Origin: Oscillospiraceae bacterium | GTDB taxonomy: Bacteria; Bacillota; Clostridia; Oscillospirales; Oscillospiraceae | DNA length: 33,797 bases | Direction of reading: 5' to 3' | Assembly (NCBI GenBank): GCA_021205095.1 | Contig: JAJPYE010000061.1 | Location: 1-33,797 of the forward strand | Shown here: positions 1 through 7,962 of the stretch, piece after piece | Layout: each line of letters starts with the position of its first letter | Position numbering within the stretch: the stretch's first letter is position 1 | Notes under the pieces: model-generated | What the model was told of the DNA's origin: nothing | Database searches by the model: none | The model's input: the letters and a program-made list of their open reading frames with translations, nothing else | Translations under genes and position numbers: made by a program

Positions 1-162
1 GCACTGATACAAGAAACTTTAACAAGTTTACACAAAACTATTGACACAATCCATACTAATAGCGCATAAAAATCAAAATATCGGCGCAAATATAGCGAGC
101 GATGTATCGTTCGGATGAACGCCAATCCGCGTCCTCCCTGCCGCCTTATACTGAAAAAATAT

Positions 163-294
163 TTATAACGCGTTTCTCTCGAAATATACCCGCGCGCAAT
201 CGATAAAGCGTTCCGCCGCGGGAGTCAGTCTCCGCCCTCGTTCATAGCTGATGCACAGATCCGGGGAAAAGCCCTCCGTGTGGATACGAAAGGT
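163..294 (-). pseudogene. Displaced C-terminal end of the upstream LysR regulator
   Basis: Directly after the TGA at 295-297 the same reading frame stays open for 43 more codons to a TAA at 163-165. The translation includes ISYERGRRLTPAAERFID, which matches the usual end of LysR effector-binding domains (a Y-x-x-G-R-x-L-[ST]-x-x-A-x-x-F-I-D pattern). With this piece the protein would be 312 residues, a normal LysR length. I therefore read it as the detached tail of the gene at 295-1101. It has no start codon or ribosome site of its own. Confidence 0.75.
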
Positions 295-1101
295 TCATAG
301 ATCCGCAGGAACCGCTCCCATCTCTTCCTTCATATGGCAAAGGATGCCGCAGGGCGCGATCATCCCGCCCACGCCTGAACAGCAAAGGGAAAAATTCACA
401 CTGTCGTTGGCAGAGGTAGCCACTACCTCCGGGGCAAAGCCCGCAGCGGCAAAGGTCTGCTCCCGTCCCAGGCCCTGCGGGATGCTTGGGTCATCCAGAA
501 GCACGAAAGGAATACCCTTCATCAGATGCAAATCTCCCGTCTTCTCCATCTCTTCCGCAAGAGACGGCCACACCGGCCCGAAGGCTGCGGACAGCACGCT
601 CTCCCGCACGACCAGGGCCATATCGTCATGACACAGCACGATTGATTCCATGTCCCGCGCCCCGGAATAGGTCAGAAAATGGAGATCGATCCTGCGCATA
701 TCCTCCGGCCTCATGCCATATTCCCGCTCAATAATCTGCACCTGACAGTCGGAATTTTCTGTGACAAAGGCGCGTATCAGCCCGGACAGAAAGGGCGGCG
801 CGCCGATTTTGGATATACCAATGCACAACCGCTGCCGCCGTCCTGTTTTGATCTGCTCCAAATCCCAATCCAGGCAATTCTTGGCGGACAGGATCTCCTC
901 CGCACCCAGCATAAGGCGTTCCCCCGCCTCCGTCGGCGTCAGCGGACGCGTTCGGTTGAAAAGCTCCACGCCCAGCTCCTCCTCCAGGCGGCGGATATGC
1001 TCCGAGAGTGTTTGCTGGGAAAGATTCAGCCGCCCAGCCGCCCCCTTAAAGCTCCGCTCCTGAGCCACCACTTGAAAATAACGCAATGTAAGGAAATTCA
1101 T
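295..1101 (-). CDS. LysR-family transcriptional regulator, truncated by an in-frame TGA
   Basis: The N-terminal winged helix-turn-helix (residues about 1-60, with FKGAAGRLNLSQQTLSEHI and the following LEEELGVELFNRT) is typical of LysR, followed by most of a type-2 periplasmic-binding-like effector domain. ATG at 1101 is chosen because GGGGGAG lies about 6 bases upstream and a good promoter sits at 1142-1170; the longer reading frame to 1221 would cross that promoter. The protein stops at 268 residues, but the frame continues with a recognisable LysR C-terminus to position 163. The missing segment forms part of the effector domain, so the product is probably impaired. The ligand and targets are unknown. 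The next gene on the same strand (PepSY lipoprotein) ends in a terminator, so this gene is transcribed separately. Confidence 0.8.
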   Translation of the reverse strand: MNFLTLRYFQVVAQERSFKGAAGRLNLSQQTLSEHIRRLEEELGVELFNRTRPLTPTEAGERLMLGAEEILSAKNCLDWDLEQIKTGRRQRLCIGISKIGAPPFLSGLIRAFVTENSDCQVQIIEREYGMRPEDMRRIDLHFLTYSGARDMESIVLCHDDMALVVRESVLSAAFGPVWPSLAEEMEKTGDLHLMKGIPFVLLDDPSIPQGLGREQTFAAAGFAPEVVATSANDSVNFSLCCSGVGGMIAPCGILCHMKEEMGAVPADL

Positions 1102-1141
1102 GGTATTCTCCCCCATTAGGACAAGGTATATTCTGTTATGT

Positions 1142-1170
1142 ACTATACCACATACAGCAAAAACATGCAA
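1142..1170 (-). promoter_or_regulatory. Sigma-A-type promoter of the truncated lysR gene
   Basis: On the minus strand TTGCAT (1165-1170) is followed after 17 bases by TATAGT (1142-1147). Transcription would begin near 1135, about 34 bases before the ATG at 1101. Confidence 0.65.
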
Positions 1171-1188
1171 CGCCTCTATATAGAAACA

Positions 1189-1211
1189 GGGGCCGCGCAA
1201 TGCGCGGTCCC
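1189..1211 (-). terminator. Terminator-like hairpin after the PepSY lipoprotein gene
   Basis: GGGGCCGCGC (1189-1198) pairs with GCGCGGTCCC (1202-1211) across a 3-base loop: a 10-bp stem with one G-U pair. On the minus strand the stem is followed by TGTTTCTATATA, a weak U-rich tail. It lies about 50 bases past the PepSY stop and just upstream of the lysR promoter. Confidence 0.6.
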
Positions 1212-1262
1212 TGCCGTTCACGGGTTTTATTGTGTTATGTCCCGCTGAATTCGTTCATTGCA

Positions 1263-2660
1263 TCAATCGGCCCGCTCAGCCTCCCAACTGCGGATCGCAC
1301 CGCTGTAGCCGTCGATCTCGAACTCGTACTCCATGCCGTTGTAGACAATCTTGCCTTCATACTGGAGGCGTCCATCGTCGTAATCCGTCTCGAATTCGCG
1401 AATGTTGCTGGCTGAAGCGCCGGGAACCTGCGCCAAGGCAACGGCTTTTGCCTCGTCCGCCGTAATGGTTGTGGTGCTGGTGCTGGTGTTGCTGGTGGAG
1501 GAAGTATACTTGGCCTCGTAATCAGAGTCCAGCACAGCCCCGGTGGTCGCGTCTATTTCGTATTCATATTCTGCGTCTGCGGTATAGAACTCCACGTCAT
1601 AGACCTTCCGACCGTCGTCTGTATCCAGCTTGGTTTTGGTGAAGGTAGCGTCTGCGGAGCTCACGCCTGCACTGGACAGAGCGATGCTGCGGGCCTCGCT
1701 TTCGCTTATCAGCGAGCTGGTAGTGCTAGTGGCACTGGTGGTGCTGGTATTCGTGTCCGTATTGGTGCTGCCAGTAGTGCCAGAGCTGCTGGTAGTGCTT
1801 GAGGTGTTGCCGGTGCTGGTGCTACTAATGCTGGTAGAGGATGTTTTGGCCGGCTCGTAGTCGTAGTCCACGATAGCCCCTGTCGAGGCGGAAATCTCGT
1901 AGTCGTACTCGTCATAGCTGGCGGTATAGAACTCGACATCATAGACCTGCTGGCCGTTATCATAGTCCAGCTTCAGCTTCGTGATGGTAACTTCCCCTTC
2001 GGACAGGCCCGCATCTGCCAAGGCAATGGCTTTTGCCTCATTCTCTGTGATGATGGCGGCAGCAGTGCTACCGGAGTCGGCATTAGCGTTAGCGCTGGTG
2101 CCGGTGCTGGAGTTGGTGCTGTTACTGCTACTGGCGTTGGAGCTGGTACCAGAGCTGGCACTGGTGCTAGTCCCAGTGTTGGCGCTGCCGGTGGAGGTGG
2201 CCGAAGAAGCGGCGGCAGTATCACTTCCGGCGCTGCCGGTGTTCGGTTCCTCTGCGGTGGTTTCCTGCTCCGCAGCCACTGTGGTGACGGTCGTTGTCTC
2301 ATTTTCCAGCGTGGCGGCTACCTGGGCAGCCACCTGCTCGGCCTGCTCGGCGACGGATGCGGGGGTCTCCCCTTCAATGATCACGCCGGTCAGAGCGTCC
2401 ACGGCGATTTCATATTGAGCGCCGTCTACTGTCAGCTCTACCTCGTAGTAATCCACGCCGTTTTTTGTGGTAAGCTCGGCGCTGATGCGTTCCACCTGGC
2501 TTGAGGTAAGTCCGGCTGCTTCCAGCGCCAGCGAGCTGGCATTTTCCACTCCGATATATTCCAGGGATGCGGTATCTGACGAACATCCCGACAGCAGGAG
2601 GGCGGCCAGGGCCAGCGCGCAGATGGTGACGATGAGAGATTTTCTTTTCAGGGTTTTCAT
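1263..2660 (-). CDS. Secreted lipoprotein with four PepSY domains joined by Ser/Thr-rich linkers
   Basis: The 465-residue product begins with a lipoprotein signal (KR-rich start, hydrophobic run, lipobox LLSGC, Cys26), so it should be anchored on the outer face of the membrane. Four PepSY-type repeats follow at about 36-96, 204-268, 318-382 and 399-461. Each has an EAxxIAL-type helix, a YDVEFYT-type strand and a DxxTGAI/V-type end. Repeats 2 and 3 are the most alike, suggesting internal duplication. The linkers at about 101-203, 271-317 and 385-398 are almost wholly Ser, Thr, Gly, Ala and Asn, look flexible and could be glycosylated. PepSY domains in general are linked to inhibition of secreted peptidases; no peptidase gene is next to it. 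The ribosome site AAAGGAG lies 7-8 bases before the ATG. The target is unknown. Confidence 0.88.
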   Translation of the reverse strand: MKTLKRKSLIVTICALALAALLLSGCSSDTASLEYIGVENASSLALEAAGLTSSQVERISAELTTKNGVDYYEVELTVDGAQYEIAVDALTGVIIEGETPASVAEQAEQVAAQVAATLENETTTVTTVAAEQETTAEEPNTGSAGSDTAAASSATSTGSANTGTSTSASSGTSSNASSSNSTNSSTGTSANANADSGSTAAAIITENEAKAIALADAGLSEGEVTITKLKLDYDNGQQVYDVEFYTASYDEYDYEISASTGAIVDYDYEPAKTSSTSISSTSTGNTSSTTSSSGTTGSTNTDTNTSTTSATSTTSSLISESEARSIALSSAGVSSADATFTKTKLDTDDGRKVYDVEFYTADAEYEYEIDATTGAVLDSDYEAKYTSSTSNTSTSTTTITADEAKAVALAQVPGASASNIREFETDYDDGRLQYEGKIVYNGMEYEFEIDGYSGAIRSWEAERAD

Positions 2661-2796
2661 GGGTCGTTCTCCTTTCAGAATTTAAGATTGAGATTTTGTT
2701 TTTGGAACCCCGTTCCTTGTTTCTGATGTCAGTTTACGGCCCAAACCTTTCACGGACATGAAATTTTTAGAAATTTTTGAAAAAATTTTTTCGGTC

Positions 2797-3393
2797 TTAT
2801 AAAATACCGTATTTCTCTCGCAGCGCACGCCGCACCGACTGAAACGGCTTCACCGGGGACGGAGGCGACGGATGGACGCCAATGTGCTTTTCCATCCATA
2901 TCATATCGTACCAACGGCCAAACTTATAGCTGCACTGATGAAACCGGCCCACAAGCTGAAAGCCCATATGCTCGTGAAACTCCGCGCTGCTGCGGGTGAG
3001 AAACTCGTCCTCCTCCGGGGGATAGGCGATGCAGGCGTTCATGCTGACAAACCCCTGCTCTTTCAGAGCCTGCTCCAGGGACTGATACAAAAGCCGCCCC
3101 AGGCCCCGGCCCTTTTGCTCCTCCCGGACATAGATGGAGGTCTCCACTGCCCAGTCGTAAGCCGCGCGGGGATGGAAGGATCCGGCATAGACATAACCCA
3201 ATATCTCCCCATCGGATTCCGCCGCCAGATAGGGATATTTTTCCAGCGTGTGGGCAATGCGCTCCGCAAACTCCTCCATTGTGGGGGAAGTATATTCATA
3301 GGAAATGCAGGTGTTTTCCACATAGGGTGCATATATGGTGCGCAGCGCCGCCGCATCGGACTCGGTCACAGCGCGAATGACAACGCCCTCCAT
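2797..3393 (-). CDS. GNAT-family N-acetyltransferase (phosphinothricin-acetyltransferase-like)
   Basis: A 198-residue GCN5-related acetyltransferase. The acetyl-CoA pyrophosphate loop QKGRGLG is at residues 93-99, after the core strand ETSIYV. The early IRAVTESDAAALRTIYAPYVENT and the later FHEHMGFQLVGRF and YDMIWMEK segments match the bar/pat-like branch that acetylates amino groups of small molecules; the real substrate cannot be told. ATG at 3393 is chosen over a TTG at 3399 because AGGGAG sits 8 bases before it. It starts two bases after the rqcP stop, so the pair is translated together. The C-terminal tail of about 25 residues (PSPPSPVKPF...) extends past the usual fold. Confidence 0.85.
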   Translation of the reverse strand: MEGVVIRAVTESDAAALRTIYAPYVENTCISYEYTSPTMEEFAERIAHTLEKYPYLAAESDGEILGYVYAGSFHPRAAYDWAVETSIYVREEQKGRGLGRLLYQSLEQALKEQGFVSMNACIAYPPEEDEFLTRSSAEFHEHMGFQLVGRFHQCSYKFGRWYDMIWMEKHIGVHPSPPSPVKPFQSVRRALREKYGIL

Positions 3394-3395
3394 GC

Positions 3396-3635
3396 TCAAA
3401 GCTCCCTGTACATGGCGGGGGCGTCCGCCTTGGAGGTATTCTCCGATATGGATACCACCTCCACCTTCACGGTTCTCGCCCCAGTGCGAAGCTCAATCAC
3501 GTCCCCCGGCTTGACCTCTCTGGACGCCTTGGCCGGTGCGCCGTTTACCGTGACCCGCCCGCCGTCGCAGGCCTCGTTCGCCACCGTGCGTCGCTTGATA
3601 AGTCTTGATACCTTCAGATATTTATCCAGCCTCAT
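3396..3635 (-). CDS. rqcP: S4-domain ribosome quality-control protein RqcP
   Basis: This 79-residue protein is almost entirely one S4 RNA-binding domain: MRLDKYLKVSRLIKRR at the start, then ANEACDGGRVTVNG and KPGDVIELR. RqcP (YabO in Bacillus) helps RqcH add alanine tails to nascent chains on split 60S-like (50S) subunits. The identification rests on the size, the S4 signature and the position next to HU, mazG and a SpoVB-like gene, as in the yabM-yabN-yabO order of Bacillus. A strong TAAGGAGGAG lies before the ATG. A hairpin at 3661-3687 separates it from HU. The yabP and yabQ genes that normally follow are absent; a GNAT gene is there instead. Confidence 0.9.
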   Translation of the reverse strand: MRLDKYLKVSRLIKRRTVANEACDGGRVTVNGAPAKASREVKPGDVIELRTGARTVKVEVVSISENTSKADAPAMYREL

Positions 3636-3660
3636 CGCTGCTCCTCCTTATAAAATAATG

Positions 3661-3687
3661 ATGCGGCGCAGAAATCCCGCGCCGCAT
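3661..3687 (-). terminator. Hairpin between HU and rqcP
   Basis: ATGCGGCGC (3661-3669) pairs with GCGCCGCAT (3679-3687): a perfect 9-bp stem with a 9-base loop. On the minus strand it is followed by the T-rich CATTATTTTATAA, then the rqcP ribosome site. It could end most HU transcripts and let a fraction pass into rqcP. Confidence 0.65.
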
Positions 3688-3722
3688 AGTTTGTTCATCC
3701 AAGTATTTTTCGAGCCTGGCAA

Positions 3723-3998
3723 TTATTTCGCAACAGCGTCCTTCAGAGCCTTGCCAGCCTTAAACTGAGGAACCTTGGACGCAGGGATCTCAATCTCCTC
3801 CTTGGTCTTGGGGTTGCGTCCAATGCGGGCGCTCCGCTCCTTCACCTCGAAGGCGCCGAAGCCCACAAGCTGAACCTTGTCACCTTTTCCCAGTGCTTCA
3901 GTAACAGCATCCAGAGTGGCGTTGATCGCCTTCTCACAATCCTTCTTGGACAGCTCAGACTTTTCTGCAACTGCCGCCACAAGCTCCGCTTTGTTCAT
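3723..3998 (-). CDS. hup: HU-family DNA-binding protein
   Basis: A 91-residue histone-like protein starting [20 protein letters not shown], with the HU core [19 protein letters not shown] and the DNA-contacting beta-arm region [28 protein letters not shown] binds and bends DNA without strong sequence preference and compacts the nucleoid. ATG at 3998 is chosen because TAGGAGG lies 7 bases upstream; the longer frame adds 48 residues that look nothing like HU. HU sits between mazG and rqcP, an order common in Clostridia. A near-perfect palindrome at 4018-4031 lies just upstream of its ribosome site. Confidence 0.95.
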   Translation of the reverse strand: MNKAELVAAVAEKSELSKKDCEKAINATLDAVTEALGKGDKVQLVGFGAFEVKERSARIGRNPKTKEEIEIPASKVPQFKAGKALKDAVAK

Positions 3999-4017
3999 AA
4001 TAAACCTCCTAAAATTT

Positions 4018-4031
4018 GACGGGCACCCGTC
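4018..4031. promoter_or_regulatory. Palindrome upstream of HU
   Basis: GACGGGCACCCGTC has 6-base arms around a two-base centre and lies about 20 bases before the HU start, in the leader. It could be a small operator or an RNA hairpin close to the ribosome site. No function can be assigned. Confidence 0.3.
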
Positions 4032-4092
4032 TCTTTGGTATATAGAATTTGCTTCATAGTGGGATTCCGCGATAGCAAAGTTCTCACAAAAG

Positions 4093-4890
4093 TTATGATT
4101 TTTCCTCCGCCTTGGCCTGCTGCCAAAGCTTGTCCTGCTCATCCAGGGACAGCGCAGGCAAAGCCTGTCCCTGTTCTGCGGCCAGAGCCTCCATCCGGGT
4201 ATACCGGCGGATAAAACGATTGCAGGAGCCGTTCAGCGCCTTCTCCGGGTCTATTTTCAGCAGCCGCGCCAGATTCACCGCAGCAGCCAGCAGGTCGCCC
4301 AGCTCCTCCTCCACGCCTTCGCCGGAGGCGATGGCCTGATCCAGCTCGCCCAGCTCCTCCGACAGCTTCTCTCTCGCTCCGTGCCAATCCGGCCAGTCGA
4401 AGCCGTCCTTTCGGGCCTTGGACTGAATTTTTTCCGCACGCCAAAGGGCGGGCAGCGCATCGGCAACGTCGGCCATAGCGCCAGCGGTGGACGCCTGGTG
4501 CTTTTCCTGCCGCTTCACGTCGTCCCAGCTCGAAAGAGCCTCCTCCGCATCTGCGGCCTGGCGTTCTCCAAACACATGGGGATGGCGGCGAATCAGCTTT
4601 TTGCAGGCCATGTCGCACACGTCGTCAAAGGTGAATCCACCCTGTTCCTCTTCCATCTCCGCATGGAACAGCACCTGCATTTGCAGATCGCCCAGCTCCT
4701 CCTGGAGGTTCTCCATGTCCTGGTGGTCGATGGCAGCAACCGCTTCATAGGCCTCCTCCAGCAGATTCCGCCGGATGCTCTCGTGGGTCTGAACCCTGTC
4801 CCAGGGACAGCCGCCCTCGCCGCGAAGCAGCTTCATGATGGCGCGATAGTCATCAATGTCGTATTTATCCTTATACTGAAAATTTACCAT
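4093..4890 (-). CDS. mazG: Nucleoside triphosphate pyrophosphohydrolase MazG
   Basis: This 265-residue protein carries two MazG domains. The first has [19 protein letters not shown] and the metal-binding E-E-x-x-E (45-49) plus E-E-L-G-D (64-68); the second, near the C-terminus, has [12 protein letters not shown] and [11 protein letters not shown]. MazG hydrolyses (d)NTPs to the monophosphate and pyrophosphate, clearing abnormal nucleotides and affecting stringent-response signalling. In Bacillus the equivalent YabN has an extra methylase-like N-terminal domain, which is absent here. The gene lies 68 bases after the SpoVB-like gene. The ribosome site (GTGGAAG) is weak. A possible TTGAAA-17-TTTACT promoter in the preceding gap is not convincing. 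Confidence 0.93.
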   Translation of the reverse strand: MVNFQYKDKYDIDDYRAIMKLLRGEGGCPWDRVQTHESIRRNLLEEAYEAVAAIDHQDMENLQEELGDLQMQVLFHAEMEEEQGGFTFDDVCDMACKKLIRRHPHVFGERQAADAEEALSSWDDVKRQEKHQASTAGAMADVADALPALWRAEKIQSKARKDGFDWPDWHGAREKLSEELGELDQAIASGEGVEEELGDLLAAAVNLARLLKIDPEKALNGSCNRFIRRYTRMEALAAEQGQALPALSLDEQDKLWQQAKAEEKS

Positions 4891-4958
4891 ACTTTCACTT
4901 CCACTGCAATAGTAAAACGCAAAAAACTTGATTTTTCAACGGTTTCCACAAAATTATA

Positions 4959-6584
4959 TCAGCGAATATGGAGCCGTCTTGCCAGCTTTTCCCCTTTTGG
5001 TATCAGCTTCATATCCTCCAGGGTGATGGCCCGTGTGGCAATAATCATGACCGCGTAAACCACCACGCCCGCCAGCACTGCCGCCACAAACGGCACCAGC
5101 ACGTTAAGGGGACGGTTGATAATCGTCACGTCCACGCCGCTCATCAGCCCGTGGAGAAGAGACCAAACCGCCCAGGCCGCCACGCCCATCACGCCGGCGC
5201 TCAGCCCGGCACGGCCAAATATCCGGCCCAGATTCATGGGGCGAGCCATATGCTTTGCCATAAAAATCAGGTTCATGGTCAGCATGACAAGATAGCAGCA
5301 AAGGGTGCCGATGGGGCCACCATAGACGTTGATGTTGGGATTTCCCACCAGCACATAGGTAACGATGACCTTCACCGTTCCGCCGCACAGGATGGAGATC
5401 AGGGGCAGCCGCTCGTTCCCATTGGCCGGAAGAATGGAGTTTGTCATAACGCTCATGGTCATAAAATAGCAGGTAATGCCAAGCTCCACCAGCAAAATGG
5501 TTCCCTGGCTGGCCGTGTTGGGATACAGCACCTGCATGCACGGCCCGGCCAGCACCGCCATACCCACGGCCATGGGCAGACACAAAAGGGTACACATGCG
5601 CATCCCACTCTCTGCGGTATCGCACACTGCCTTTCGATCGCCCTTCATTCGCGCGGCGGATATGGCCGGCATAAGACTGGCCACAAAGGGCGTCACGAAG
5701 GCGGAGGGAACGTTATATATCGTCATGGCCTTGCCATAGGCTCCGTTGAGAACATAGGCGGCCTGGGCCGTGTATCCGGCAGAATTTTGAAGCTGATTGA
5801 GTGTAATGGCTGAGTCCGCCAATTGAACCAGACTCATCACAGAGGTGGACAGCGTGATGGGAATTCCGATACGCAGCAGATCCCATAAAATTTTCTTATT
5901 GGAATCTGGAACGTCCCCGGCCTCTGGCATGGGCTTGACCTGATACCTGCGGTGAACGGTGATCTGCATGTACAGCATGGCCGCCAAGGAACTGACTGTA
6001 GTGCCAAGGATGGCTCCGGCAGCGCATATCTCCAGGCTCATGCCCATTCTGTACAGAACGATGGCGCAGGCCAGGCCCACAACCACCTTCACGCCTGTCT
6101 CTACGACCTGGGACACAGTGGAGGGGATCATATCCGAGTGGCCCTGGGCATAGCCACGGTAAGCCGCCGTCACACACACAAGCACCACAGAGGGGGCCAT
6201 AACAAAAATACACTTGGACGCCTGCACATCCCCCACCAGGGAGGCCAGTCCCGTGGGGAACAGCAGCATAATCAGCGTACCCGCCGCGCCAAGGCCCAGG
6301 AAGGTGGCGACGCCCACCCGGAAGACCCGATAGACCTGCTGATCCTTATTCAGCGCGTCCGCCTCGGAGATCATGCGGCTCATGGCCACGGGGATACCCG
6401 CCGTGGAGATGGTCAGAAAAACGTTATATACCCGATAAGTCAGCTCAAAGTGGTTATAACCCTCATCGCCCAGAATATTACCCAGGGGAATCTTGTAGAT
6501 GGCTCCCAGGATCTTGACGATGACAATGCCGATGGTATAGATGGCTGCGCCATGCAGAAAGTTTTGGCCTTTTTTCTCAGACAT
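4959..6584 (-). CDS. SpoVB/MurJ-type flippase of the MOP superfamily
   Basis: A 541-residue polytopic membrane protein with about 14 hydrophobic segments. It opens with FLHGAAIYTIGIVIVKILGA and contains the GDEGYNHFELTYRVYNVFL and STAGIPVAMSRMISE segments typical of SpoVB/YabM-type polysaccharide or lipid-linked precursor exporters. Such proteins flip undecaprenyl-linked sugars across the membrane for spore-cortex or wall synthesis. Its place before mazG-hup-rqcP matches Bacillus yabM. GAAGGAG lies 5 bases before the ATG. Calling it spoVB rather than murJ or yabM is not possible from sequence alone. No convincing sigma-E promoter was seen upstream. Confidence 0.88.
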   Translation of the reverse strand: MSEKKGQNFLHGAAIYTIGIVIVKILGAIYKIPLGNILGDEGYNHFELTYRVYNVFLTISTAGIPVAMSRMISEADALNKDQQVYRVFRVGVATFLGLGAAGTLIMLLFPTGLASLVGDVQASKCIFVMAPSVVLVCVTAAYRGYAQGHSDMIPSTVSQVVETGVKVVVGLACAIVLYRMGMSLEICAAGAILGTTVSSLAAMLYMQITVHRRYQVKPMPEAGDVPDSNKKILWDLLRIGIPITLSTSVMSLVQLADSAITLNQLQNSAGYTAQAAYVLNGAYGKAMTIYNVPSAFVTPFVASLMPAISAARMKGDRKAVCDTAESGMRMCTLLCLPMAVGMAVLAGPCMQVLYPNTASQGTILLVELGITCYFMTMSVMTNSILPANGNERLPLISILCGGTVKVIVTYVLVGNPNINVYGGPIGTLCCYLVMLTMNLIFMAKHMARPMNLGRIFGRAGLSAGVMGVAAWAVWSLLHGLMSGVDVTIINRPLNVLVPFVAAVLAGVVVYAVMIIATRAITLEDMKLIPKGEKLARRLHIR

Positions 6585-6691
6585 AAACGCTCCTTCATTC
6601 AGTATACGGATAAACGAATATATGCCGGGACATCTTATAATAGACGCCGCTTGATAGAAGCCGCTTGGGATGCGCTCAGACGTATCAATGA

Positions 6692-6717
6692 TTTAGGGCG
6701 GCTTGCGCCGCCCTAAA
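6692..6717. terminator. Terminator-like hairpin downstream of GAPDH
   Basis: TTTAGGGCGGC (6692-6702) pairs perfectly with GCCGCCCTAAA (6707-6717) around a 4-base loop. The 11-bp GC-rich stem is 22 bases past the GAPDH stop. A true run of Ts after the stem is missing on the minus strand, so its strength is uncertain. Confidence 0.55.
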
Positions 6718-6739
6718 AATTCAAGAGGCAAGGTGTATT

Positions 6740-7753
6740 TTAGCAGGGATGACGAACCGTGTCAACATATTTCGTCAGATCCAGCATCTTGTTGGAATAG
6801 CCCCACTCGTTGTCGTACCAGGCTACCAGCTTCACAAACGTGTCGTTCAGAGCAATGCCAGCCTTGGCGTCGAACACGCAGGTATGCGGCTCTGTGCGGA
6901 AATCCTGGGAGACGACTTCCTCGTCGCAGTAAAGAATCTGGTCGGCCATGGGGCCGTCCGCCGCAGCCTTCACGGCGGCGCAGATTTCCTCATAGGTGGC
7001 GGGCTTCGCCAGCTTGCAGGTCAAATCCACCACGGACACATCCCCACAGGGGACGCGCATGGCCATGCCGGTCAGCTTGCCTTTCAGTTCCGGGATGACC
7101 TTTCCCACAGCCTTGGCCGCGCCGGTGCTGGTGGGAATGATGTTGTCAAAGCAGCTTCTGGCCAGACGCCAGTTTTTCTTGTTGAAGTTATCCACAATGT
7201 TCTGGCTGGCAGTGGCGGCGTGGATGGTGGTCATAAGTCCTTCCACAATGCCGAAGCTATCGTTGATAACCTTGGCCAGAGGAGCCAGGCAGTTGGTGGT
7301 GCAGGAGGCGTTAGACAGAACCTTGATGTCCGGAGTGATTTTCTCGTTGTTCACACCCATAACAAACATGGGAGTATCGTCCTTGGACGGGCCGGAGAGA
7401 ACTACCACCTGGGCGCCTGCGTCCAGATGATCCTGAACGGACTCGGCAGTCAGGAACTTTCCTGTACACTCCAAAACGTACTCAGCGCCCAGCTCTCCCC
7501 AGGGAAGCTCGGACGGCTTGCGGCTGTTCAGCAGCGGTACCCGCACGCCGTTGACGATGAGCGCACTCTCGTCGCTGGTCACTGTACCGGGAAACCGCCC
7601 ATGCACCGTGTCATATTTCAGGGAGTGAGCCAGTTGTTCCGGCGTCTTATCCGGGGCGTTGACGCCCACGAACTCCACGTCGCCCCGCTCGCACCCGGCG
7701 CGGAACACGAGACGGCCAATCCGTCCAAATCCGTTGATGCCAATTTTAACCAT
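6740..7753 (-). CDS. gap: Glyceraldehyde-3-phosphate dehydrogenase, type I
   Basis: A 337-residue phosphorylating GAPDH that converts glyceraldehyde-3-phosphate, phosphate and NAD(P)+ to 1,3-bisphosphoglycerate. The Rossmann start KIGINGFGRIGRL, the catalytic loop SNASCTTNC (Cys151), the activating His178 (MTTIHAAT) and the YDNEWGYSNK end are all present. ATG at 7753 is chosen because GGAGGG lies 7 bases before it. Two positions that favour NAD differ: the usual Asp after VN (Asp32 of the Bacillus enzyme) is Ala33, and the equivalent of Pro188 is Phe190. That suggests relaxed or NADP use (inference). It stands alone, with an extended -10 promoter at 7823-7828 and a hairpin at 6692-6717; no pgk or tpi is adjacent. 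Confidence 0.96.
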   Translation of the reverse strand: MVKIGINGFGRIGRLVFRAGCERGDVEFVGVNAPDKTPEQLAHSLKYDTVHGRFPGTVTSDESALIVNGVRVPLLNSRKPSELPWGELGAEYVLECTGKFLTAESVQDHLDAGAQVVVLSGPSKDDTPMFVMGVNNEKITPDIKVLSNASCTTNCLAPLAKVINDSFGIVEGLMTTIHAATASQNIVDNFNKKNWRLARSCFDNIIPTSTGAAKAVGKVIPELKGKLTGMAMRVPCGDVSVVDLTCKLAKPATYEEICAAVKAAADGPMADQILYCDEEVVSQDFRTEPHTCVFDAKAGIALNDTFVKLVAWYDNEWGYSNKMLDLTKYVDTVRHPC

Positions 7754-7822
7754 GATGTTGCCCTCCATTAAAAAAATTAGCGAATCATATAAAGCGCAGG
7801 ACTGTGTATCGTATCTGAATGT

Positions 7823-7828
7823 ATTATA
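7823..7828 (-). promoter_or_regulatory. Extended -10 promoter of gap
   Basis: The minus strand reads TGGTATAAT, a perfect -10 with an upstream TG. No good -35 is visible at 17 bases. It predicts a leader of about 60 bases before the gap start. Confidence 0.55.
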
Positions 7829-7962
7829 CCATCTTTGTCAAATTTTTCTACTACTCAAAGGCCCCTTTTAGTCAAAAATTTAAATTCTTTTTCCAAGAGG
7901 CTGCCGCTGTCAATCGCCGGGGATATTTTCCAATGAATTCAGCACTTCCCAAAGGCAAAGCA

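Noticed and set aside
41-70. Plus-strand promoter near the left edge (TTGACA then CATAAA after 18 bases)
   Set aside because: No gene follows on that strand and the -10 is poor; the stretch 1-162 shows no other supportable feature.
295-297. TGA in the first lysR read as selenocysteine or through recoding
   Set aside because: LysR proteins have no known Sec site here, no SECIS-like hairpin was evident just after the codon, and TGA acts as a normal stop in other genes of the window.
1430-2330. CRISPR-like or minisatellite array in the GCTGGT-rich stretch
   Set aside because: The repeats are irregular and fall exactly in the Ser/Thr linkers of the PepSY protein; they reflect biased codons, not an array.
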